The notes under the pieces: generated by a model | Told to the model about the DNA's origin: nothing | The model's database searches: none | Seen by the model: the letters and a program-made list of their open reading frames with translations, nothing else | In this document: positions 24,974-32,147 of the stretch, piece after piece | Position numbering within the stretch: position 1 is the stretch's first letter | How the letters are laid out: the number at the start of each line of letters is the position of its first letter | Translations under genes and position numbers: made by a program | Assembly: GCA_902793405.1 (NCBI GenBank) | Contig: CADBDH010000035.1 | Coordinates: 1 to 34,686 of the forward strand | Source: an uncultured Bacteroidales bacterium | GTDB lineage: Bacteria > Bacteroidota > Bacteroidia > Bacteroidales > Muribaculaceae | Length of the DNA: 34,686 nucleotides | Direction of reading: 5' to 3'

Positions 24974-26392
24974 TTAGTTATCAACGGGTTGATAGCCCAA
25001 TTGCTCGTCCATCCAGGCGATGCGGTCGTGCAGCCATCGCTTGAGGTAGGCAATCTCGTCGTTGAAGTCCTTGGCAATATAGTAGTTGGGCCACACATAC
25101 TGCCCCCAGCGGGGCCAGGCCTGGCTGTTGCGGGCCTCGGCGCCGTGCGAGGTGAGCAGGGTGGCCAGCGAATCGACGGTGGCCATGATGCGGCTCTCGC
25201 TCAGGTTGGCGGCACGCATCTGCGCCCAGCGGGCCTTGAGCGCATTGGTATAGTCCGGGTCGCTGTTCAGGCGATACCACCAGAACGGCACCAGATACAC
25301 CTCGCCCGCGCCATAGAGCACATCGTTGCTCTGATAAATCCAGGTGTCGGTGCGCCAGCCTTCGCAGTTCTTGGTGTTGCCATAGGCCAGATTGGTGTCC
25401 CAAATTGCCATCTTGAAGCGCCCGTCGAGGCCATCGCGGCGCTTATAGAACTTGCCGCTCAGGCGGTAGCCGTCCACATTGTGGCCCAGTTCGGTGGCCA
25501 ACTGGTAATCGATGAACGAGGCCACGTCGATGTAGCGACGATAACCCGTCTGCGGGTTGCGATAGTCCTGGGTGGCCAAAGCGGCCTCCATCTGGTTGAT
25601 ACGGCCGTTGATATAGGCCAACTGGCGCTCGTTCAACTCGTCCAGGTCGGGCGACTTGTACTGGATAAGGATTACCTTGTCCTTGTAGGGCACGCCCTGG
25701 CTGCTCACGGGGTGATAATGCGAGGTGTAGGTCGGCTCGTCGTTACAGTCCACTTCCAGCAGGTAGTCGCCCGTGAGGGCATCGCCATCCTTGCCGGGTT
25801 TGTCCAGATTCAGGCGGTGCTTCCCCTTAGAAACCACTTCACACAGGATATACACGCCATAGTAGGTGCCGTTGAGGAACACCTCGCAGTAGCGCCCCCG
25901 CGGGGTGAACTCCATCCAGGGACGCATCAGTTCGTAGGTGAGCATGTCGCGCATCATGCTCTTGTCGGAATACGGCGCTATCAGGGCCCAGTTGTCGTCC
26001 TTGCCCATTCCCAGGATTTTGACCTTCTTCTTGGAGCCATACTTGAGTGTGCCATCCAAGGTGCGGAACGAGTAAGGCTTCTTGGGCGAGTCGTTGTAAG
26101 TCGAGTTGCCGCGGTAACGCAGGGCGATGTGCCCGCTGTAGTCGATGCGCTGACCGGGATGGGCAACCGTGTCGGCATAGTTGAGGTTTGCTGGTCCGTT
26201 GTCGATGATTTTCATGCGGGCATCGATGCGACGATAGCGGTCAATGTCCCTGGCGCCCACCTCAATCCACACGATGGGCAGATTGGTCGAGGTGAGTTCC
26301 ACCCTTGTGTCGTCAGGAGGGAAATTGGCCTTCTCACGCTTGCAAGCCAGCAGCGTGAGCATCAGCATCATTATGAAAATCAGTCGCTTCAT
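24974..26392 (-). CDS. CotH-family kinase lipoprotein
   Basis: The 472-residue protein has a lipoprotein signal peptide with lipobox LTLLAC (Cys17) and a CotH domain over about 35-460. Visible segments are HIALRYRGNSTYNDSPKKPY (88-107), EVFLNGTYYGVYILCEVV (170-187) and MAIWDTNLAYG with Asp332, the counterpart of the catalytic aspartate. CotH proteins are atypical kinases acting on secreted proteins. Unlike the CotH protein of the AT-rich island it has no dockerin and is predicted to be lipid-anchored, so it could act at the cell surface on the tagged proteins encoded beside it. It lies 38 nt after the GHL10 hydrolase gene and is probably co-transcribed with it. Confidence 0.9.
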   Translation of the reverse strand: MKRLIFIMMLMLTLLACKREKANFPPDDTRVELTSTNLPIVWIEVGARDIDRYRRIDARMKIIDNGPANLNYADTVAHPGQRIDYSGHIALRYRGNSTYNDSPKKPYSFRTLDGTLKYGSKKKVKILGMGKDDNWALIAPYSDKSMMRDMLTYELMRPWMEFTPRGRYCEVFLNGTYYGVYILCEVVSKGKHRLNLDKPGKDGDALTGDYLLEVDCNDEPTYTSHYHPVSSQGVPYKDKVILIQYKSPDLDELNERQLAYINGRINQMEAALATQDYRNPQTGYRRYIDVASFIDYQLATELGHNVDGYRLSGKFYKRRDGLDGRFKMAIWDTNLAYGNTKNCEGWRTDTWIYQSNDVLYGAGEVYLVPFWWYRLNSDPDYTNALKARWAQMRAANLSESRIMATVDSLATLLTSHGAEARNSQAWPRWGQYVWPNYYIAKDFNDEIAYLKRWLHDRIAWMDEQLGYQPVDN

Positions 26393-26430
26393 ATCAATTA
26401 TTACATCAAAAGAACCGTCCCTATTTTACC

Positions 26431-28995
26431 CTAGGTGAGGATAATGTCGATGATGGCGTTGGCGTCGGCGATATTGACCTCGCCGTCACCGTTCACGTCG
26501 CCGGCAATCGTCATGTCGCCCGAGAGAATCATGTCAATGATGGCATTGACATCGGCAATGTTGACCTCGAGGTCACCGTTCACGTCGCCCGTGACGGCCT
26601 CGTGGTAAACAAAGGAGCGGATATCGGTATAGTCGGTGTACTGTACTGCGGTGCCGGTGGCTATCGTGCGATAGGCAAAACGAGCACGCACATAGTAGGT
26701 ATTGCCATCGGTCAGTTTGCCAGCCCCCTTGATGTCACCCAGGCGGGGCGTCTCAAAGATGCCGCCGTCTATCGTGCCACTATAGGTCGTGCGCGACGGG
26801 AACGTCTCAGACGAACTGATCTGTACCCTCAACGAGCCAACGCCCTCGACGGGCTCTACCTTGACCACATCGGTCGAATAGAGCACCGCATCCTCCTCGC
26901 CAGGAACGACAAACACGGGCACGGGCGGAATCACCTCGGCAGTGGTGAACGACGATACCGGGGTGGTCACCGTCGTCTCGCGATAGGTCGCAGAAACGCG
27001 CACGTAATAGGTCGTGGCGCCGGCCAGCAGGTACTTGGGCACCTGCCATTGCGGCCTGATTTGCAGCACGCTGTCGGGGTTGCTCATGGTGGATGAGGTG
27101 GACAATTCCAAGATATAGACCGTGCCGGGTACTCCTTCGGTCCACGTGATGGTGGGGGTCAAGGGTACGTCGGTAGCGCCATCGGCAGGCGAGGTGATGC
27201 GCATCTGCCCCAGGGTGAACTGCCGCAATTCGCTGGCGTTGTCCCACTGGTTGAGGCCTCGTGCGACCACGCGCCACCAATAGGTGCCGCTTGTCAGGCC
27301 AGGGATTCTGGTCAGCGGGCACGTCATCGACTCCATCTCGACCTGTGCCACGAGCGAATCCATCTGCTGGTCGGCATAGACCTGCACCATGAAGGTCGTG
27401 GCGTTGCAGTACCATTGCAGGGACGAGAGTTCCGACACCTCGGCTCCGTCCTCGGGATAGGTCAATATTGGTTGCTCGGCCTGTGTCGGCACCACACCCG
27501 GCGTGGCGGGGGCATACTCGTTCTCCCAACGGTCGAGGATGGTCACCGCATAGTGATAACCCTCACGCTTCTTGCTGGGCACGGTATAGGACGCCCAGTA
27601 ACTGACGCCGTCGATGTATTGCGCCTGGCAACGGAATTCGCCATCCGTCACCTCATCGGGGATGGCATAGATGACGTAGCGCACATTGGGAATGCTGTCC
27701 CAGGTGAGCCGGCCATCGCTGTAATCCAGGTTGGTTACCGTGGTATAGGTCTGGTCGGGCTTGAGCCACGCAGGGGCGGGATTGAGGGCAATGGTCGAAT
27801 AGAGGCTGTCCTTGAGCCAGGTGCGCAGTTGGCGGACCTTGCCGTCGATGACCTCCTTCTTGTTGCGCCACGTGCCGTAGCGGAAATAGACCATGCCCGG
27901 ATTGCCGCCAGCAGCCATCGCCTCGCGCATGACGCGTCCCTGCTTGACGAACTCGGCAAGCGTCCAGCCCTCTTCGTCGGGAATCCACTGGCTGATGAAG
28001 ATGTGACGGTTGAAGCGTGCAGCCATCTTGCCCCACCAGGTGGTGACCCCGGTAAAGGTGCCGGTCGTCTTCCAATAGACCTGCGGCGCCAGGAAATCGA
28101 TGGTGCCACGGGTCACCCATGCCATGGGGTCGCTGTAAATCTGGTTATACTGCCAGTCGCTACCCACGGGACAAGGCTCCACACCATACTTGTCGGCCAC
28201 GGCTTGGGAGGTGCAGGCCACACCGGCGGGGCCGATGCCGAAGCGCACCCACGGCTTGGTCGTCTTGACCATGTCGTTGACGTCCTTGACCATCTGGTTA
28301 ACGTTCTCGCGGCGCCAGTCGCCCTGCGACATCGTGCCGCCCGCAGCCCGATAGTCGCTATACAGGTCGGCATCGAGCGAGAACGACGGGTTGTCCTGAT
28401 TGTAGAAATAGTCGTCAAACACCAGTCCGTCAACGTCATACTTGACCAAAATGTCCTTGCACACGTCAACGATGCGCTGACGCACCTCGGGGATGCCGGG
28501 ATTGAGTACCGTCTCATAACTAGTGGTCAAGAGCCACTCGGGATGGGTATAGACGTAGTCCCGCTCGCTTTGCCCCCACATGTTGTCGCCGTGGCCATAA
28601 CGGTAGGGATTGACCCAGGCATAGACCTCGATGCCGCGCTTGTGGGCCTCCTGAACAAGATACTCAAACGGGTCGAAGGCCGGAGCCACGCCACGGGTGC
28701 CCGAAACGTAACTCGACCAGGGCTCGTAGGCCGAATTGTACATCGCGTCGCACATCGCCCTGACGTGGTAATAGACCACATTGATGTGGTTGACGAGCAT
28801 CGTGTCGAGCATCTTGCGGCAGGCATTCTGCATGATGGGCGTGTTGCTTGCCGTGATGGCACCGCTGGGCCAGTCGCTCAGGTAGGCCGTCATCCAGATT
28901 CCGCGCTGTTCACGCTTGGGCGGCATGTCGGCAGCAATGGCAAAACTGGCGACAAATGTCACCAGCAATGCTATTATGGTTATTCTTCTCTTCAT
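26431..28995 (-). CDS. Secreted GHL10-type glycosyl hydrolase (DUF187/YngK-like) with C-terminal dockerin pair
   Basis: I start at the ATG 28993-28995 (854 residues), which begins a clear signal peptide (MKRRITIIALLVTFVASFAI); the longer frame to 29064 runs into a repeat element. The TIM-barrel GHL10 domain spans about 28-400: KREQRGIWMTAYLSDW, VVYYHVRAMCDAMY, VYAWVNPYR (124-132), VDGLVFDDYFY (188-198, likely acidic residues Asp194/Asp195) and FLAPQVYW (301-308). Three fibronectin-III-like modules follow (about 425-795). Residues 803-854 (DNA 26434-26589) are the dockerin pair GDVNGDLEVNIADVNAIIDM and GDVNGDGEVNIADANAIIDI. Members of this group are inferred glycosidases; several relatives are linked to peptidoglycan or exopolysaccharide, but the substrate here is not known. 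Confidence 0.9.
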   Translation of the reverse strand: MKRRITIIALLVTFVASFAIAADMPPKREQRGIWMTAYLSDWPSGAITASNTPIMQNACRKMLDTMLVNHINVVYYHVRAMCDAMYNSAYEPWSSYVSGTRGVAPAFDPFEYLVQEAHKRGIEVYAWVNPYRYGHGDNMWGQSERDYVYTHPEWLLTTSYETVLNPGIPEVRQRIVDVCKDILVKYDVDGLVFDDYFYNQDNPSFSLDADLYSDYRAAGGTMSQGDWRRENVNQMVKDVNDMVKTTKPWVRFGIGPAGVACTSQAVADKYGVEPCPVGSDWQYNQIYSDPMAWVTRGTIDFLAPQVYWKTTGTFTGVTTWWGKMAARFNRHIFISQWIPDEEGWTLAEFVKQGRVMREAMAAGGNPGMVYFRYGTWRNKKEVIDGKVRQLRTWLKDSLYSTIALNPAPAWLKPDQTYTTVTNLDYSDGRLTWDSIPNVRYVIYAIPDEVTDGEFRCQAQYIDGVSYWASYTVPSKKREGYHYAVTILDRWENEYAPATPGVVPTQAEQPILTYPEDGAEVSELSSLQWYCNATTFMVQVYADQQMDSLVAQVEMESMTCPLTRIPGLTSGTYWWRVVARGLNQWDNASELRQFTLGQMRITSPADGATDVPLTPTITWTEGVPGTVYILELSTSSTMSNPDSVLQIRPQWQVPKYLLAGATTYYVRVSATYRETTVTTPVSSFTTAEVIPPVPVFVVPGEEDAVLYSTDVVKVEPVEGVGSLRVQISSSETFPSRTTYSGTIDGGIFETPRLGDIKGAGKLTDGNTYYVRARFAYRTIATGTAVQYTDYTDIRSFVYHEAVTGDVNGDLEVNIADVNAIIDMILSGDMTIAGDVNGDGEVNIADANAIIDIILT

Positions 28996-29049
28996 AGTTC
29001 CTGTTATGTAGAGACGCAAAATCTTGCGTTTTAATTCTCGCCTCTCGCT

Positions 29050-29224
29050 AAGAGGCTGTATCATTTCACCTCAGGGTTTTCAATCGGCCTATCGGCCGAG
29101 AAATTAAACAAAATTATTAATAAAATTAAAATGACAATTATATTTAATTTTTATACAAATTTTGTTTAATTTCTCCGTGCGAAGCGCGGATATTATTGCG
29201 AGCTAGATTTATGACACAGCCCTT
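29050..29224. mobile_element. MITE-like element with imperfect terminal repeats and an internal 18-bp inverted repeat
   Basis: AAGAGGCTGTATCAT (29050-29064) and ATGACACAGCCCTT (29211-29224) are inverted copies with one mismatch and one indel. Inside, an 18-bp perfect inverted repeat (29098-29115 and 29158-29175) surrounds 42 very AT-rich bases, with small hairpins on both sides (TCGGCC-TATC-GGCCGA and CCGTGC-GAA-GCGCGG). The minus strand also has TAATTTTG (29109-29116) in one arm, a possible -7 box for the GHL10 gene. No ORF is present. Confidence 0.5.
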
Positions 29225-29236
29225 ACATTCTTGGGT

Positions 29237-30967
29237 TTAGAACAGGCTGGTCAGGCGCGGGTTGATGCACAGGCCCAGGATCCTGTCCTTGTTGCCGTTG
29301 AAGTTATAGACCTTGCCGTCCTCGGGATTGAAGTAGTACAGGCCCGTGGTGTAGGTCTTCTCGGTCGCAGCGGCGCGGAAGCCGAAATAGACGTAGTGCG
29401 TCTGGGCATCGACGGCCAACTGGGTCGTGTAAACGCCCTCGGCATCGGTCGTGTTGATGGGATCGGCCTCCATGGTGATGAAGTGGATATACTTATCGTA
29501 GGTCACCGTGGCGTTCTCGGCCGGGATGGCATACTGGGTGAAGCCCACACCAGGCGTGGTACCCTTGGTCATCCACACATACAGGTAGCCCAAGTCCTCA
29601 TCGAGGGTGAAGCCACGCGGCTGCGTCGTCTCGAGCACGATGGGATGCGGAATGGGTACACCGGTACCGGTCTTGCCGATGTCGCTCGGGCGGAAACGGT
29701 AGATACCGTTACCCGAGTAATTCTTACCCCACCAGAACATACCCGTGCGGTCGAGATACAGACCCGTGTGGATAGCACCATAGGCAATACCCTGGCCATA
29801 GTAACTCAACTGGTTGTTGACCACATAGTAGCCAGCGGTGCTGTTGAAGTTGGTCTGCTCGGTCTCGCCACGTGCCGTGAGCGGGAGGGTGCGGATGCCC
29901 GTGTTACGGTCGGTGTAGTAGAGGGTTGTGCCGTCGGTGCAACCCTGGAAGGGATCGTTGAACGCAGGACCGCCCACGTTGGTCACCATCACGTTAGTAA
30001 CCGAGCCATCGGCACTCATGACGGTAATCTTGCCATCGCCCAGATTGCCTGCCTCGTCGTTGATGTAGTAATACTGCTTGCCACAGTCCAGGATATAGAC
30101 GTTATCCTGCTCGATGGTGGCGCTGTCGGTCACGGTCTTCTCGGTGGCAAACACGAGCGTGGTGGGCATATTGCCCGAGCTGACGCCCATGTCAAACGGC
30201 AGGTTCTTGGTGCCAGGAGGCAGCTTGGAGAGATCCACAAGTTTCACTGCCATGATGTTGCCGCCCTGTGTGGCATAATAGAGTGTGGGAGCGGGAATCG
30301 ACGAGCCCACCTGCACATTGACATAGCTGTCCTCCAGACGGCGGTTCTCGCCATTGATGTCAAACCACGTCTGCAAGGTAATCTTCTGGGAACCGATGTT
30401 GCTGAAGGTCAACTTGCCGGGATTGTCAATCGTTCCGTCGGCATGGCTATAGCCCTCAAAGGTCGAGATCAGGTTGCCCTCGGCGTCACGTGTACCCTCG
30501 GGGAACGTCCACACATACTTGCACACCAGATTCTCGGGATTGGGCAGCTCGATATCGAGTTTAACGTTCACATCGTTGATGACAACCGGTGTCGCACTCT
30601 GCTCAACCACGCTCAACAGGGGAGCGATGTCGTAGATGAGCAACGGATAGGTGCGACTGCCCACGCCGTCAACCGTCAGTGTCACCTGATAGATGCCGGC
30701 CTTGTCATACTTGTGAGAAGGGTTCATTTCGGTCGAGGTTGTTCCGTCGCCGAAGTCCCACTTCACCTGTCCCGACTTGGACGAAGTATTGGTGAACAGG
30801 ACCGTCGATACCACATAGAAGTCCAGACCGTACAGGTCGTCATCCACTCTATAGGTGAAGTCCACGTCCTTGGTGGCAAAATTGTCATAGCCGGGCGTCT
30901 TGTCAATACACGACACCGCCATTATCGCCATCAGTATCAGAAATGATATTTTATTGAATGTCTTCAT
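29237..30967 (-). CDS. Surface lipoprotein with PKD domain and propeller-like C-terminal region
   Basis: I start at the ATG 30965-30967 (576 residues), not at the in-frame TTG three codons upstream. The signal peptide ends in lipobox MAVSC (Cys20). A PKD domain follows (about 33-110) with the hallmark VKWDFGDGTTS and HKYDKAGIYQVTLTV, then a second Ig-like module (about 115-210). The C-terminal part (about 220-576) has repeated strand-turn units (TLYYATQGGNIMAV, NGIYRFRPSDIG, GLYYFNPEDGKV), suggesting a propeller-like binding domain. Its place after SusC/SusD and one other lipoprotein suggests a surface glycan-binding role, though no SusE/F family was recognised. It lacks a dockerin, so it is anchored by lipid. 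A 93-nt heptamer-repeat gap precedes it. Confidence 0.8.
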   Translation of the reverse strand: MKTFNKISFLILMAIMAVSCIDKTPGYDNFATKDVDFTYRVDDDLYGLDFYVVSTVLFTNTSSKSGQVKWDFGDGTTSTEMNPSHKYDKAGIYQVTLTVDGVGSRTYPLLIYDIAPLLSVVEQSATPVVINDVNVKLDIELPNPENLVCKYVWTFPEGTRDAEGNLISTFEGYSHADGTIDNPGKLTFSNIGSQKITLQTWFDINGENRRLEDSYVNVQVGSSIPAPTLYYATQGGNIMAVKLVDLSKLPPGTKNLPFDMGVSSGNMPTTLVFATEKTVTDSATIEQDNVYILDCGKQYYYINDEAGNLGDGKITVMSADGSVTNVMVTNVGGPAFNDPFQGCTDGTTLYYTDRNTGIRTLPLTARGETEQTNFNSTAGYYVVNNQLSYYGQGIAYGAIHTGLYLDRTGMFWWGKNYSGNGIYRFRPSDIGKTGTGVPIPHPIVLETTQPRGFTLDEDLGYLYVWMTKGTTPGVGFTQYAIPAENATVTYDKYIHFITMEADPINTTDAEGVYTTQLAVDAQTHYVYFGFRAAATEKTYTTGLYYFNPEDGKVYNFNGNKDRILGLCINPRLTSLF

Positions 30968-31060
30968 CTTTTTCAAGTTTTAAGTTTTTAGTCCTTAGTT
31001 TTTAGTCCTTAGTTTGTCGGCGGATGCCAACTCTAAACTCTAAACCTTAAACTCTAAACT
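30968..31060 (-). repeat. Heptamer-repeat array with central GC hairpin
   Basis: On the minus strand, units of TTAGAGT type form the left arm, a hairpin GTTGGC-ATCC-GCCGAC forms the centre, and AACTAAG/GACTAAA units form the right arm. In register, AGTTT pairs with AAACT every seven bases, giving short helices separated by 2-nt internal loops. Confidence 0.8.
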
Positions 31061-32107
31061 CTAATTAAGTGTCACTTCTTTGTTATCGGTAGTTACGCCC
31101 ACTTTACCGTCGGTGTCATACACGCGGAATTGGGGTTCCAGGAAATAGGTGCGGCTAAAGTTCACCGTGTACACCTTGTCGGCCGTGTTGTAAATCCACG
31201 ACGTGAAGGGTATCGTCTCGAGCATACTCTTGAAATAGGGCATGTACTGTCGGCGCACCGTGGTGATCTTTCCACCCGTGTCGTCGCTGTAACGCGAGAA
31301 GAGCCAGAAGGCAGATTTGTAAACGGGTTGCACGTTGGCGCCAGCAGGGGCATCGCTCACATTGGCAATCTCGTGATAGACAGCAGTGCCATCCTCGAGA
31401 ATCGTGATGTAGTAGTAATGGTCTACCTCATCGGTGGTGAACCAGGCGTTGGACTTGTCGTCGGACGTGGTATCGGTCGGGAAGTCAATCTTGTACTGGT
31501 CATTCAACTGCTCGAAGAGTTCGATGGGAAAGTTGTACTTGATATAGACGTTGCGCAGGTCGTTATAATAGGTGCTGTCCTTGGTCAACGCCTCGACCAT
31601 ATGGGCCGTAAACTCGTCCTGGAACGTTGAGGGATAGTAGCTGTCAAACTTCTCCTGATCCCATTCCTCGGGATTTACCCAAGTCACGGGGGCCAGGGTG
31701 CGCGAGGTGGGGAAACTGTCGGTCAGCACATACTCGTAACCGTCCCACTCTGCTTTGCTGTGAGGATAGGTGGCCACCATCTGGCTGGAGCGCACGGTGT
31801 CGGTCAAGGAGTAGCTCTTGGTATAAGCCAGCGATGTGGTCAACTTGCTCGTTGCCGTGGCGGCTTGCTCGCGCTTGATGAGGCACCACACCTCGCTGTG
31901 GTCAATCGCCTTCTCGCTAGTGGTGTAATACTTTCCCTTGAAGGAGGCATAGCGGCCAGCCTTGACCACTGTGGAGCCCTGCTCCCAGTCCACGGTGGGC
32001 AGTACCTGACCGAGCTGGCCGTTGTCGGCAAACGGGTCATGTATCGCACACGACGAGGTGAGCAAAGCCACCAGGGCTATCATTCCATATATTATCTTGT
32101 GTTTCAT
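31061..32107 (-). CDS. PUL-encoded lipoprotein of unknown function
   Basis: From the ATG 32105-32107 the protein has 348 residues; an in-frame TTG upstream is ignored. The signal peptide ends in lipobox LTSSC (Cys20). No known domain was recognised. The mature protein is rich in Tyr, Thr and Asp, with many short predicted strands (DHYYYITILEDGTAVYHEIA, PQFRVYDTDGKVG). Its position directly after SusD suggests a surface or periplasmic accessory role in substrate capture. It is flanked on both sides by heptamer-repeat gaps. Confidence 0.75.
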   Translation of the reverse strand: MKHKIIYGMIALVALLTSSCAIHDPFADNGQLGQVLPTVDWEQGSTVVKAGRYASFKGKYYTTSEKAIDHSEVWCLIKREQAATATSKLTTSLAYTKSYSLTDTVRSSQMVATYPHSKAEWDGYEYVLTDSFPTSRTLAPVTWVNPEEWDQEKFDSYYPSTFQDEFTAHMVEALTKDSTYYNDLRNVYIKYNFPIELFEQLNDQYKIDFPTDTTSDDKSNAWFTTDEVDHYYYITILEDGTAVYHEIANVSDAPAGANVQPVYKSAFWLFSRYSDDTGGKITTVRRQYMPYFKSMLETIPFTSWIYNTADKVYTVNFSRTYFLEPQFRVYDTDGKVGVTTDNKEVTLN

Positions 32108-32147
32108 AATTGTTGTCAACTATTATCTATTAACTGTTAACTGTTAA
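32108..32147 (-). repeat. Short heptamer-repeat gap after susD
   Basis: The 40-nt gap on the minus strand divides into 7-mers TTAACAG, TTAACAG, TTAATAG, ATAATAG, TTGACAA before the ATG. It is a shorter, single-arm version of the other arrays, with a different core. Confidence 0.75.

Noticed and set aside
28998-29034. Hairpin ACGCAA/TTGCGT upstream of the GHL10 gene
   Set aside because: It is only a 6-bp stem and resembles a common Bacteroidales intergenic repeat; no regulatory role could be supported.
28996-29064. 23-residue N-terminal extension of the GHL10 protein
   Set aside because: The extension comes from repeat DNA and would bury the signal peptide.
27415-30946. Long plus-strand ORFs (27415-29034 and 29231-30946) opposite the GHL10 and PKD lipoprotein genes
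   Set aside because: No recognisable domains or signal peptides, and both are antisense to well-supported genes; they are codon-bias shadows.
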